NCBI RefSeq assembly: GCF_014595995.2
Contig: NZ_CP063989.1
Coordinates: forward strand, 868,001-932,000
DNA from: Actinomyces respiraculi
GTDB lineage: Bacteria; Actinomycetota; Actinomycetes; Actinomycetales; Actinomycetaceae
Direction: 5' to 3'
DNA length: 64,000 bases
In this document: in pieces, positions 29,487 through 39,473 of the stretch
Layout: the number at the start of each line of letters is the position of its first letter
Position numbering within the stretch: position 1 is the first letter of the stretch
Notes under the pieces: generated by a model
The model's input: the letters and a program-made list of their open reading frames with translations, nothing else
Databases searched by the model: none
Told to the model about the DNA's origin: nothing
Program-made: the position numbers and the translations under genes

Positions 29487-29633
29487 GCCCCTGAACCCAG
29501 CCCTCTCCGCTGAGGCCCGACCTTTCACGCTGACGCCTGATTCTTCGCCTCAGGTCTCAGCACATGCGGGTGGCCGCGGATGTCCTCTTCGGGTGAGTCC
29601 GGCAGGCTCGGTCGTCGGTTGTGGGCCGTGGTC

Positions 29634-29755
29634 GTGTCCACACGGCGGACATGGGCGCTGATTCCCGACGGCGACGCCGCCGGGTTTCCCGGAATCACGG
29701 CGTTTCCTCCTGGCAGGTTGAGCGTGGGTGCCGCTCATGTCCGCCGTGTGGACAC
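29634..29755. repeat. Inverted 20-bp GTGTCCAC arms
   Basis: gtgtccacacggcggacatg (29634-29653) and its perfect complement (29736-29755) enclose about 82 bases. The same pair, with minor changes, occurs twice inside the element at 396-1976. This ties the two repeat islands to one family. Confidence 0.75.
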
Positions 29756-29865
29756 CCCGCCGCGAGAACATGTCATTGCTTGTCTTGGTGCGTGTCGTTG
29801 GTTTCTCAACGGTTGCGTGGGTTGGATCGTTGGGTTGCGGCCAATCATCCTGCTCCTGGCCTTGC

Positions 29866-29996
29866 CCGGCGGGGGCGGATCACGCTGCTGGCTGCCGAGG
29901 GACTGACGAACCAGGAGATCGCCAGGCGGGTGGGGGTGTGTACGACGGTGATCGCCGGACGTGTGCGTGACCAGGCCTGGGGCCTGGGTGGCTTGG
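29866..29996 (+). pseudogene. Transposase N-terminal relic, IS630-like helix-turn-helix
   Basis: One frame reads GRITLLAAEGLTNQEIARRVG followed by VCTTVIAGRVRDQAWGLGGLED. This resembles the N-terminal helix-turn-helix of IS630-family transposases, which typically read LLAAEGLSNREIARRLGVS and end the domain with GLAGLED. No DDE domain follows; the frame runs directly into an ATCTCGTT array. The fragment is repeated in more decayed form at about 30150, 30379 and 30670, with in-frame stops. It is a relic amplified within the array. Confidence 0.55.
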
Positions 29997-30950
29997 AGGA
30001 CGTCGAGCCCATCCATCTCGTTCCCCGGCGTTCCATCGCGTTCCTCGCCCATCCATCTCGTTCCCCAGCGTTCCATCTCGTTCGTTGGAGGAACGAGATC
30101 AACTCCTGGGCAACGAGATCAAAACCTGCGCAACGAGATCGATTTCTGAGCAACCCAGAAGATCGCTAGGCGGGTGGGGGTGCCGTGTACGACGGTGATC
30201 GCCGGACGTGATCGTGGCCAGGCCCGGGGCCTGGGCGGCTTGGAGGACGAGAGAGCCCATCCATCTCGTTCCTCGTCCATCCATCTCGTTCCCCGGCGTT
30301 CCATCTCGTTCGTTGGAGGAACGAGATCAAAACCTGGGCAACGAGATCAAAACCTGCGCAACGAGATCAACTCCTGAGCAACCCAGGAGATCGCTAGGCG
30401 GGTAGGGGGTGCGTACGACGGTGATCGCCTGGCGTGATCGTGGCTAGGCCCGGGCCTGGGGCCTGGGTGGCTTGGAGGACGTCGAGCCCATCCATCTCGT
30501 TCCTCAGCGTTCCATCTCGTTCCTCGCCCATCCATCTCGTTCCTCGCCCATCCATCTCGTTCCTCGTCCATCCATCTCGTTCCCCGGCGTTCCATCTCGT
30601 TCGTTGGAGGAACGAGATCAAAACCTGGGCAACGAGATCAAAACCTGCGCAACGAGATCAACTCCTGAGCAACCCAGGAGATCGCTAGGCGGGTAGGGGG
30701 TGCGTACGACGGTGATCGCCTGGCGTGATCGTGGCTAGGCCCGGGCCTGGGGCCTGGGTGGCTTGGAGGACGTCGAGCCCATCCATCTCGTTCCCCAGCG
30801 CTCCACCTCGTTCCTCGCCCATCCATCTCGTTCCCCGGCGTTCCACCTCGTTCGTTGGAGGAACGAGATCAACTCCTGGGCAACGAGATCAAAACCTGCG
30901 CAACGAGATCGACTTCCGGGGAACGAGATCGACGCCAGTCGTCGAGTCCT
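29880..30950. repeat. Four-unit tandem island of transposase relic plus ATCTCGTT/AACGAGAT array
   Basis: Units begin near 29890, 30150, 30379 and 30670, with periods of about 230-290 bases. Each contains a decayed IS630-type helix-turn-helix segment (ggagatcgc(t/c)aggcgggt, gtacgacggtgatcgcc, ggcttggaggacg). This is followed by 3-6 copies of ccatctcgttcc and then 3-4 copies of aacgagatcaa in the opposite direction, with the turn at cgttggaggaacgagatc. Units 3 and 4 are nearly identical, so the last duplication looks recent. Arm numbers differ between units. No coding function is supported; long frames across it encode repetitive PSISF/IHLVP peptides in several frames at once. Confidence 0.8.
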
Positions 30951-30970
30951 CTGGGCGCCGCGACGGGACG

Positions 30971-31060
30971 CACCCGTCCTGGTGCGCACAGCTCGTCCAG
31001 GCGGCGCTGCTAGTGTGGCGGGGCTGGAATACACCCGTCCTGGTGCGCACAGCTCGTCCA
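30971..31060. repeat. 29-bp perfect direct repeat
   Basis: Positions 30971-30999 and 31032-31060 are identical (cacccgtcctggtgcgcaca and the next nine bases), with a period of 61. The segment just before (gacgccagtcgtcgagtcct) is also found in diverged form at about 1250-1270, in the first element. Confidence 0.8.
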
Positions 31061-31104
31061 TCGGCGGGCCTACAGCGGGCCGCTGGCCCCCAAGCACTCG
31101 CTCT

Positions 31105-31143
31105 GCTCTCGAACGTACGGCACAACACCGTACGTTCGAGAGC
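31105..31143. repeat. Stand-alone palindrome, 16-bp stem and 7-base loop
   Basis: gctctcgaacgtacgg and its exact complement enclose cacaaca; the element is followed by gaaccgaggag. Diverged halves of this palindrome flank the IS-like ends at about 1369 and at both sides of the element at 39474-39964. It appears to be a dispersed chromosomal palindrome used as an insertion target. Downstream, aggagttcggcg(g)agg occurs at 31146 and again at 31211, and nothing coding is seen up to 31349. Confidence 0.7.
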
Positions 31144-31349
31144 GAACCGAGGAGTTCGGCGGAGGCGGGGGTGGGGGCTACGCGACGCCGGTGCCCACGA
31201 CATATCCGACAGGAGTTCGGCGAGGGCGGGGGTGGGGATCCGTCAGGACGGCTCGATAATGGCCAGCACCTGGGGCCAGTTGCCGAACTCGCGGGGGCCG
31301 AGGCGCCGCGGTGCGCGCGCGTGATGCCGACGACGGTGGACGACGGTGC

Positions 31350-32960
31350 TTACAGGCCGCCGAGGATCTGGGCGATGAAGATCTTGGCGATCATGGCCAC
31401 GGGGTAGACCATGGCGTAGCCGAGGGCGACGCGCGGGTCGGCGCCGGTGCGCTCGTTGGCGAAGGCCAGGACCGCGGGCTGAGTCTGGGCACCGCCCAGG
31501 AGACCCGACAGGCGCGTGCCGCCCATCTTGACGATCCACCGCATGGAGGCATAGATCCCCAGGCCGGCAATGGTCGTGATGACGATGCCGGTGATCAGGA
31601 TCTTCCACCAGTCACCACCGGTGAAGGCGTTGGCGATCTGCCCACCGGCCTTCGTGCCGGCCTGTGCGAGGAAGATGAGCAGGCCGAGCTCGGAGAGCAC
31701 CGCGGTCGCCGTGAAGGGCAGAGCGGTGACGAGCCCCTTGATCCTGCCGATCTTGCCGAAGACGAGGCCGACGAGCAGCGTGCCCGCCGCCGAGCCGATG
31801 GAGAAGGTCGCGCCGGTGGGGGTCAGGAACTTCCACTCACCGATGAAGACGCCCAGGGCCATGCCCAGGCCGAGGGCGACGGGGTTGATGGAGGACAGGC
31901 CACGGGCGGAGTCCCCGAAGAACGCCGAGATGTCCTTCATCCGGCCCGTCGGGGCGACGACGCGCACGCGGTCGCCGAGCTGGAGGACGAGGTCGGGGGT
32001 GCCGACCATGTCGGTGTCACCGCGGCGCACGCGCGAGATCGTCGCGCCGAAGGTGTGGTCGACGGCGAGGTCGGCGATCGTGCGGCCCGCGATCTTCGGG
32101 TCGGAGACCGTGATGCGGCGGAAGTCGAGGTAGCGGCGGTCCTCGATGAGGGAGTGGGAGGAGCCGTGCCCCAGCGCCTTGATGACCTGGGCAACGGCCT
32201 CCTGGGTCCCGACGACCGTGACGAGGTCGTCGCGGTTGACGCGGTCCTCCGCCACGGGGCGAGTGATCGGCCCCGTCTCGCCGCGGCGCAGGCGGGAGAA
32301 GCGCAGCTCGCCCGACACCGTGGTGAGGATGTCGCCGATCATGGGGGAGTCGTCGCGCTCAACGCGGATCGTGCGGTTCGTCAGCGGCGAGGGCTTGTCC
32401 TTGTCCGAGCGCCGGTAGCGCAGCGCCAGCAGGGTGAAGAAGAGCATCCCGATGACGCCGTAGAGGTAGGCGACGGCGTAGCCGACGGTGGCGATGGCGG
32501 CGCCGTTGGGGTTGCCCGCCAGCGTGGCGGCGTTGCCCGCGGCCGCCAGGGACGGGGTGTTGGTGATCGCCCCGGCGAAGGTTCCCGCGATAAGAGCGGA
32601 GTTCATGCCCAGCAGACGGCCGACGCCGACGCCCGCGGCGGCTGCGGCGATGAAGACGAGAAGCATGAGCGCCAGGGGCCCGACCGCGGTGCGGATGACG
32701 TGGAAGAAGTTGGGGCCGGACTGGACGCCGATGGCGAAGGTGAAGACCGCCAGGCCGAGAATGCCCAGGGGGGAGGGGACCTCGATGGTGACGCCCTGGG
32801 ACACGCCCCATGCGGCCAGGGCGATGCCGGCGAAGAGTACGGCCGCCGCGCCGAGGCTCACGCCCTTGACTTTGATGTGCCCCACGAGCATGCCGAGACC
32901 GATGAGAAGGAACAGCACAAGGACGGGGTTGTCCGCCAGGTGGTTGAGGACGGGGACCAC
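31350..32960 (-). CDS. AspT/YidE-family membrane transporter with TrkA-C domains
   Basis: The 536-residue protein has about ten to eleven membrane helices in two blocks, joined by a cytoplasmic region with two TrkA-C-like regulatory domains (about 200-360). It shows the family features PVLVLFLLIGLGMLVGHIKV at the start, GAITNTPSLAAAG in the first block and LSGLLGGAQTQPAVLAFAN in the second. This family includes the aspartate:alanine antiporter AspT; most members, such as YidE, have no known substrate. A GTG start at 32960 follows a weak aaagg. It is divergent from ilvB. Confidence 0.85.
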   Translation of the reverse strand: MVPVLNHLADNPVLVLFLLIGLGMLVGHIKVKGVSLGAAAVLFAGIALAAWGVSQGVTIEVPSPLGILGLAVFTFAIGVQSGPNFFHVIRTAVGPLALMLLVFIAAAAAGVGVGRLLGMNSALIAGTFAGAITNTPSLAAAGNAATLAGNPNGAAIATVGYAVAYLYGVIGMLFFTLLALRYRRSDKDKPSPLTNRTIRVERDDSPMIGDILTTVSGELRFSRLRRGETGPITRPVAEDRVNRDDLVTVVGTQEAVAQVIKALGHGSSHSLIEDRRYLDFRRITVSDPKIAGRTIADLAVDHTFGATISRVRRGDTDMVGTPDLVLQLGDRVRVVAPTGRMKDISAFFGDSARGLSSINPVALGLGMALGVFIGEWKFLTPTGATFSIGSAAGTLLVGLVFGKIGRIKGLVTALPFTATAVLSELGLLIFLAQAGTKAGGQIANAFTGGDWWKILITGIVITTIAGLGIYASMRWIVKMGGTRLSGLLGGAQTQPAVLAFANERTGADPRVALGYAMVYPVAMIAKIFIAQILGGL

Positions 32961-33088
32961 GGTGGTGCGCCAGCCTTTCGTTCGCCCAGACGGTGGATCC
33001 GGGCATGGGTAGAGAATGGTGCGGTGACCGCAGGGATTGTCTCATTGGCACGGGTGCGCGGAGACTGGACTTCGGTCCGCCTCGGGGT

Positions 33089-33121
33089 GTGCTGCTCGTG
33101 CTGTCGCACACATCGGTGTGA
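33089..33121 (+). promoter_or_regulatory. Possible leader peptide for ilvBNC attenuation
   Basis: A GTG-initiated 10-codon frame reads VLLVLSHTSV-stop, rich in Leu and Val codons, about 170 bases before ilvB. A 10-bp stem (gtcccacgat at 33168-33177 with atcgtgggac at 33208-33217) follows. Branched-chain leader peptides with attenuators are known upstream of ilvBNC in corynebacteria. The ribosome binding site is weak, so this is a suggestion only. Confidence 0.3.
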
Positions 33122-33287
33122 ACGGTTGTGCGGGCGGCCGCTCGAGCACACCCCCACACACTCCGTGGTCCCACGATATGAGACATGAGGCCCGCGGTAT
33201 GACTCGGATCGTGGGACGGCATAACGTTGGCGGCACGGGCCCGAGCGAGAGCGGTGGGCCGCCGACCCCAGCACACAGGAGGGCATG

Positions 33288-35072
33288 ATGGCACGCGCAG
33301 ACGCACCGTCGGCCGACGGCCGGCAGGTGATGACAGGAGCGGCCGCGCTGGTACGCGCTCTTGAGGACGTCGGGGTGACGGACATCTTCGGCATGCCCGG
33401 AGGCGCCATCCTCCCCTTCTACGACCCACTGCTCGCCAGCGAGAAGATCCGCCACATCCTCGTGCGCCACGAGCAGGGTGCAGGCCATGCGGCCCAGGGC
33501 TACGCGATGGTCACCGGGCGTGTGGGCGTGTGCGTGGCCACCTCCGGCCCCGGCGCCACCAACCTCATCACCGCCATCGGTGACGCCCACATGGACTCGG
33601 TGCCCATGGTGGCCATCACCGGGCAGGTCAGCGCCCGTGCGATCGGGACCGACGCCTTCCAGGAAGCGGACATCGTCGGCGCGACGATGCCCTTCGTCAA
33701 GCACTCCTACCTCGTCACCGACGCCGAGGAGATCCCCGCCCGTGTTGCCGAGGCCTTCCACCTCGCCGCCACCGGCCGCCCGGGCCCCGTGCTCATCGAC
33801 GTCTCGAAGAACGCCCAGGAGGGCCTCATCGAGTACCGGGTTCCCAAGAAGCTCGACCTTCGCGGCTACACCCTGCCCGGCAGGCCCAACCAGCGCCGCA
33901 TCCAGCAGGCCGCGGAGGCCATCGCCAGCGCCGAGCGCCCCGTGCTCTACCTGGGCGGCGGCCTCAACCGCTCCGGGGTCTCCACCGAGGCGCTCACCGA
34001 GCTCGTCGACCTCATCGGCGTGCCCTTCACCACGACCCTCACGGCGCTGGACGCGATGCCCACCGACCACCCGCTCAACCTGGGCATGCCGGGTATGCAC
34101 GGCACCGTCGCCGCCGTCGGCGCCCTGCAGCGAGCGGACCTGCTCGTGTGTCTTGGGGCCCGCTTCGACGACCGCGTCACCGGCAAGGTCGACACCTTCG
34201 CCCGACGTGCCAGCGTCATTCACGTCGACGTCGACCCGGCGGAGATCTCCAAGATCCGCACCGCCGACGTCCCCATCGTCGGCGACCTCAAGGACGTCAT
34301 CCCGGCCCTGACCGCCGCCTGCCGCGAGCAGTTCGCCGCGGAGCCGCGCGCCGACGTCGACCAGTGGCTCACCGAGGTCACCCACATCCGCATGACCTAC
34401 CCCACCGAGTGGACGGACACCGACGACGGTCTCCTCCAGCCGCAGGAGGTCATCAACCACCTGGCCGCCAAGGCGCCCGAGGACACGATCTGGGTCACCG
34501 GCGTCGGCCAGCACCAGATGTGGTCCGCCCACTACCTGAAGTTCAACCGCTCGCGCTCCTGGCTCACCTCCGCCGGCGCCGGCACCATGGGCTACGGCGT
34601 CCCCGCGGCGATGGGCGCCAAGGTCGGGGCGCCCGAGCGGCCGGTGTGGCTCATCGACGGCGACGGCTGCTTCCAGATGACCAACCAGGAGCTGGCCACG
34701 GCCGCGCTCAACGACATCCCGATCAAGGTTGCCATCATCAACAACTCGTCCCTGGGCATGGTGCGCCAGTGGCAGACGCTCTTCTACGGGCAGCGCTACT
34801 CCAACACGGACCTGCACACCGGGGCCGGCACGGTCAGGGTCCCCGACTTCGTCACGCTCGCGGAAGCGTACGGCGCCGTCGGACTGCGCTGCGAACGCCT
34901 GGAGGACGTCGACGACGTCATCGCCCAGGCCAACGCGATCAACGACCGCCCCGTCGTCATCGACTTCATCGTGTCTGCGGACTCCCAGGTCTGGCCGATG
35001 GTCGCGGCCGGTGTGTCCAACGACGAGATCCAGATCGCCCGGGGCATGAGCCCCACATGGGAAGAGGAGTGA
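33288..35072 (+). CDS. ilvB: Acetolactate synthase large subunit
   Basis: IlvB condenses pyruvate with pyruvate or 2-oxobutyrate using thiamine diphosphate, the first common step of valine, leucine and isoleucine synthesis. The protein of 594 residues has the activating Glu in [14 protein letters not shown] (about residue 62), the FAD-region segments, and the ThDP/Mg motif [17 protein letters not shown] through [16 protein letters not shown] at 33288 is preferred to the adjacent ATG at 33285 because aggaggg lies 4 rather than 1 base upstream. It is followed 5 bases later by ilvN, then ilvC. Confidence 0.96.
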   Translation: MARADAPSADGRQVMTGAAALVRALEDVGVTDIFGMPGGAILPFYDPLLASEKIRHILVRHEQGAGHAAQGYAMVTGRVGVCVATSGPGATNLITAIGDAHMDSVPMVAITGQVSARAIGTDAFQEADIVGATMPFVKHSYLVTDAEEIPARVAEAFHLAATGRPGPVLIDVSKNAQEGLIEYRVPKKLDLRGYTLPGRPNQRRIQQAAEAIASAERPVLYLGGGLNRSGVSTEALTELVDLIGVPFTTTLTALDAMPTDHPLNLGMPGMHGTVAAVGALQRADLLVCLGARFDDRVTGKVDTFARRASVIHVDVDPAEISKIRTADVPIVGDLKDVIPALTAACREQFAAEPRADVDQWLTEVTHIRMTYPTEWTDTDDGLLQPQEVINHLAAKAPEDTIWVTGVGQHQMWSAHYLKFNRSRSWLTSAGAGTMGYGVPAAMGAKVGAPERPVWLIDGDGCFQMTNQELATAALNDIPIKVAIINNSSLGMVRQWQTLFYGQRYSNTDLHTGAGTVRVPDFVTLAEAYGAVGLRCERLEDVDDVIAQANAINDRPVVIDFIVSADSQVWPMVAAGVSNDEIQIARGMSPTWEEE

Positions 35073-35077
35073 GAGAC

Positions 35078-35590
35078 GTGAGCGAGAAGCGCACGCTGTC
35101 TGTCCTGGTGGAGAACAAGCCCGGCGTGCTCACGCGCGTGTCGGCCCTGTTCACCCGACGCGGCTTCAACATCCACTCCCTGGCCGTGGGCCCCACCGAG
35201 CACGAGGACATCTCGCGCATCACGGTGATCGCCGACGCCGAGGGCCTGGCCATGGAACAGGTGACGAAGCAGCTCAACAAGCTCGTCAACGTGCTCAAGA
35301 TTGTCGAGCTCGACCCCGAGACCTCCGTCGGCCGCGAGCTCTACCTCATCAAGGTCCGTGCCGACGACGGCAACCGCACCGCGGTGCTGCAGATCGTGGA
35401 CCTGTTCAGGGCGCACGTCGTCGACGTCAGCCCGACCTCCGTGGTCATCGAGACCGTGGGCTCGGAGTCCAAGGTCAGGGCGCTGCTGGACGCCCTGGGG
35501 CCCTACGGGGTCAAGGAGATCGTCCAGTCCGGCGCCGTCGCCATCACGCGTGGCCCCCGTTCCATCACAGATCAACTCAAGGAAAAGTGA
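35078..35590 (+). CDS. ilvN: Acetolactate synthase small (regulatory) subunit
   Basis: This 170-residue subunit binds valine through its N-terminal ACT domain (LSVLVENKPGVLTRVSALFT, RGFNIHSLAVGPTEHEDISR) and activates IlvB. The C-terminal domain (ELYLIKVRADDGNRTAVLQI) is also typical. A GTG start at 35078 has ggaagaggag upstream, overlapping the ilvB stop region. The open frame extends far upstream as an artefact of ilvB. It lies between ilvB and ilvC. Confidence 0.96.
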   Translation: MSEKRTLSVLVENKPGVLTRVSALFTRRGFNIHSLAVGPTEHEDISRITVIADAEGLAMEQVTKQLNKLVNVLKIVELDPETSVGRELYLIKVRADDGNRTAVLQIVDLFRAHVVDVSPTSVVIETVGSESKVRALLDALGPYGVKEIVQSGAVAITRGPRSITDQLKEK

Positions 35591-36631
<1,041 letters not shown>

Positions 36632-36686
36632 GCCGGTCAGCCGGCCCGGCCCGCTGAGCGCACCGCTCAGCCGCTCCTGTCGGACC

Positions 36687-36718
36687 AGGGCGCCGTCTCC
36701 TTCGGGAGGCGGCGCCCT
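36687..36718 (+). terminator. ilvBNC terminator with UUCG loop
   Basis: agggcgccgtctcc and ggaggcggcgccct pair with one wobble around ttcg, about 55 bases after the ilvC stop. There is no T-run. Confidence 0.7.
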
Positions 36719-36906
36719 CGCCGTCGTGTGGGCCTGTGTCCACCCGGGGCCGTCGGGCTCCGTGGGTCTGCCGGGCTCGGGCGCCACGCGGCCCTGTCCG
36801 GCTCGGCACCCACGGCCTGCGTAGGCTTGCCTTCCTGGACGACGTCGTCGGGCCTGTCTACGTTGTCGGGCGCCCAGAGCCCGACAACCGCGAAGGACAG
36901 CACTCC

Positions 36907-37494
36907 ATGTCACCAAAGAAGGACGCCGAGCACTCCTCGGCGCCGCGCGCCATCGTCATCTACAACTCCGTCACCGGCTTCGCCAACACCTACGGGGGAT
37001 GGGTTGCTGAGGCGATCGGCGCCGATCTCGTGCCCTGGGAGCGCGCCCGGACGATGCCCCTGGACGGCTATGACCTCATCATTTACGGCGCGGGCGTGCG
37101 CATGAGCCGGATCCGCGGCTTCTCGGCCTTCCGCCGTCGGCTGGAGAAGGAGGGGCTGGCGCAGTCGGGCAAGGTGCTCGTGTGGGCCAATGGCGGGACC
37201 CCGCAGCATCCCGACCGGGACTGGAGGGTCCCCGCGGCCACCTTCACGAAGGTCGAACTGGCTCAGGAGCGCTACCCCTTCGTCTACGTTGAGGGCGGGG
37301 TGCGCTACGAGGGACTGAACCTGGTGGAGGAGAAGCTGCTGCGGCTGTTCTCCAAGCGGGTGCAGCGATACCGCCACCGCGGCGAGTGGGCCGTGGCGGT
37401 CGCGGACTCCATCGCCGAGGGCTACGACCACTCCTCGCGCGAGCAGATCGAGCCGCTTGTCGCGATGGCCCGCCAGAAGCTCGGCCTGGACTGA
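36907..37494 (+). CDS. Flavodoxin-domain protein
   Basis: The 195-residue protein contains a flavodoxin-like fold resembling the Flavodoxin_5 group: AIVIYNSVTGFANTYGGWVA forms the phosphate-binding loop, followed by DGYDLIIYGAGVRMSRIRGF and GKVLVWANGGTPQHPDRDW. Such proteins bind FMN and include protoporphyrinogen oxidase HemG; the actual electron partner here is unknown. ATG at 36907 gives the family-like start; upstream in-frame codons lack similarity. It is convergent with the DUF4282 gene, with a shared terminator between. Confidence 0.75.
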   Translation: MSPKKDAEHSSAPRAIVIYNSVTGFANTYGGWVAEAIGADLVPWERARTMPLDGYDLIIYGAGVRMSRIRGFSAFRRRLEKEGLAQSGKVLVWANGGTPQHPDRDWRVPAATFTKVELAQERYPFVYVEGGVRYEGLNLVEEKLLRLFSKRVQRYRHRGEWAVAVADSIAEGYDHSSREQIEPLVAMARQKLGLD

Positions 37495-37521
37495 GCGCCC
37501 AGCACCCCCCCCCGAACGACG

Positions 37522-37560
37522 ACGTCCCCGTGCGGCTGATCAGTGGCCGCACGGGGACGT
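37522..37560. terminator. Bidirectional terminator between convergent genes
   Basis: acgtccccgtgcggc and its perfect complement enclose a 9-base loop, exactly between two convergent genes. The 15-bp GC stem is the strongest terminator-like hairpin outside the rRNA operon. Confidence 0.75.
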
Positions 37561-37593
37561 TCGTGCAGGGGGGCGCGCCTCGGTGCGCCGGCG

Positions 37594-38124
37594 TCACTTG
37601 CCCTGGGAGACCAGCTCAGAGGTGTTCTGCGCGGTGCGGATCAGGGCGACGGAGACCTCGAGGCTCAGCCGGATGAGGATGATGTAGATGAAGGCCGGGA
37701 TCCAGCCGAAGAGGAGGGCGATGAATCCGACGGTGACGTCCTGCGAGAAGCCGGAGATCACGATGAACAGCCAGAAGAGGACGGACAGCGCGATGAAGGC
37801 GATGTAGACGAACTTGGCGAAGGACAGGGTGATGAAGTTGGAGAAGGAGAAGTCGAAGAGGGCCTTGAAGAATCCGGCCCCCTGCGACTGGGCCGAGGCG
37901 TACGGCGGGGGCGTCGGCTGACCGTAGGCCGCCGGGGCGTAGGGCTGGGCCGGGGCGCCCGCGGCGGGGGCCGACGGGGCGTAGGACTGGGGCGGAGCGC
38001 CTGCGGCGGGGGCCGACGGGGCGTAGGGCTGGGCCGGGGCACCGGCGGCGGGAGCCGACGGGTAGGCGTCATAGCCCCCGGCGGGGTAGGGGCTGCTCGG
38101 CTCGGGGACGGGAGGGTTCTGCAT
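37594..38124 (-). CDS. DUF4282 membrane protein with repeat-rich N-terminus
   Basis: The 176-residue protein has a Pro/Ala/Tyr-rich N-terminus (about 1-80) containing three near-copies of APAAGAPAQPYAPS, followed by FFKALFDFSFSNFITLSFAK and two membrane helices (about 105-125 and 135-155), the pattern of DUF4282. Function is unknown. ATG at 38124 has aggag 7 bases upstream; the frame extends to 38352 without support. The repeats are near-identical at DNA level, so copy number may vary between strains. Confidence 0.75.
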   Translation of the reverse strand: MQNPPVPEPSSPYPAGGYDAYPSAPAAGAPAQPYAPSAPAAGAPPQSYAPSAPAAGAPAQPYAPAAYGQPTPPPYASAQSQGAGFFKALFDFSFSNFITLSFAKFVYIAFIALSVLFWLFIVISGFSQDVTVGFIALLFGWIPAFIYIILIRLSLEVSVALIRTAQNTSELVSQGK

Positions 38125-38377
38125 CTGTGGACTCCTGATCTGGACGACGATGGGTTTGCCGTGCTGAAGACATGCTAGAACACGGGGCGTGGGCAGGGGC
38201 ATGGGCGTGGGCCGGGCGCTCATCACTCGGACCCGCGCCCGGCGGCCCTCATTGGCCGTCCGACGGCGTGGTTCCGCCCGCCCTCGGTTGGCTGCCTCCG
38301 CCCCGTTGGCTGTCCGACGGCGTGGCCAGGATGTGGACTGCGTGTCTCGCATCGTGGCTAGGGCCTAGCCTGTGCCC

Positions 38378-39442
38378 ATGACTCAGGCGCCCCACACCCT
38401 CAAGCTCGCGGTGATCCCCGGAGACGGCATCGGCAAGGAGGTCGTCCCCGAGGGGCTCAAGGTCCTTGACGCCGCCCTCGCCGGCACTGGCACCACCGTT
38501 AAGACTACCGTCTTCGACCTCGGCGCCGAGCGCTGGCACCGCACCGGCGAGACCCTCACCGACGAGGACCTTGCCGCCCTCAAGGAGCACGACGCCATCC
38601 TCCTTGGCGCCGTCGGTGATCCCAGCGTCCCCTCCGGCGTCCTCGAGCGCGGGCTGCTGCTGCGGCTGCGCTTCGAGCTCGACCACTACGTCAACCTGCG
38701 CCCCTCGCGGTACTACCCGGGCGTGCCCACCCCGCTCGCCGAGCCCGGCGACATCGACTTCGTCGTCGTGCGTGAGGGCACCGAGGGCCTGTACTGCGGC
38801 AACGGCGGCGCCGTACGCCAGGGGACCCCCCACGAGATCGCCACCGAGGTGAGCGTCAACACCGCTTACGGCGTCGAGCGGGTCGTGCGCTACGCCTTCG
38901 AGCAGGCCAACTCGCGCAAGAAGCACCTGACGCTCGTGCACAAGCACAACGTCCTTGTCCACGCCGGCCACATGTGGCGCCGCATCGTCGAGGCCGTCGG
39001 GGCGGAATACCCCGAGGTGAGCGTCGACTACTGCCACATCGACGCCGCCACCATCTACATGGTCACCGACCCCGACCGTTTCGACGTCATCGTCACCGAC
39101 AACCTCTTCGGCGACATCCTCACCGATGAGGCCGGAGCCGTCACCGGCGGCATCGGCCTGTCCGCCTCCGGCAACCTCAACCCGTCGGGGGAGTACCCCT
39201 CGATGTTCGAGCCGGTCCACGGCTCCGCCCCGGACATCGCCGGCCAGGGGCTGGCCGACCCGACGGCGACGATCTCCGCCGTCGCCCTGCTCCTGACCCA
39301 CCTGGGCCGCGAGGAGGCTGCCGCCCGCGTGTCCGCCGCCGTCGACGCCGACATGGCCGCGCGCGCGACTGCCGCCCAGGCCGGCGCCCCCCTCGTGCGC
39401 TCGACCAGCGAGGTCGGTGACGCCATCGCCGCAGCCCTCTGA
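38378..39442 (+). CDS. leuB: 3-isopropylmalate dehydrogenase
   Basis: LeuB oxidatively decarboxylates 3-isopropylmalate to 2-ketoisocaproate in leucine synthesis. The 354-residue protein has the family start [18 protein letters not shown], the substrate-binding [19 protein letters not shown], the [13 protein letters not shown] segment, the metal-binding [20 protein letters not shown] and the NAD-site [22 protein letters not shown] at 38378 is 6 bases downstream of an in-frame GTG at 38372. A tagcct hexamer just upstream suggests a leaderless or near-leaderless mRNA. It stands alone, away from ilvBNC but in the same region. Confidence 0.95.
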   Translation: MTQAPHTLKLAVIPGDGIGKEVVPEGLKVLDAALAGTGTTVKTTVFDLGAERWHRTGETLTDEDLAALKEHDAILLGAVGDPSVPSGVLERGLLLRLRFELDHYVNLRPSRYYPGVPTPLAEPGDIDFVVVREGTEGLYCGNGGAVRQGTPHEIATEVSVNTAYGVERVVRYAFEQANSRKKHLTLVHKHNVLVHAGHMWRRIVEAVGAEYPEVSVDYCHIDAATIYMVTDPDRFDVIVTDNLFGDILTDEAGAVTGGIGLSASGNLNPSGEYPSMFEPVHGSAPDIAGQGLADPTATISAVALLLTHLGREEAAARVSAAVDADMAARATAAQAGAPLVRSTSEVGDAIAAAL

Positions 39443-39473
39443 GGCACCGCGCGCTCAACTGCCCTCGAACTCT

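Noticed and set aside
29990..30950. CRISPR-like array
   Set aside because: The repeated words are 8-12 bases, occur in both orientations and have no uniform spacers; no cas genes are present.
29621..31407. Several 60-200-codon frames with PSISF/IHLVP repeats in the 29.9-31 kb island
   Set aside because: They occur in several frames and both strands from the same DNA words, lack ribosome binding sites and look like translated repeat DNA.
33037..33288. Cysteine-rich upstream frame (VCCSCCRTHRC) before ilvB as a cysteine attenuator
   Set aside because: It overlaps the Leu/Val frame by one base shift and ilvBNC is not a cysteine pathway, so the cysteines are probably incidental.
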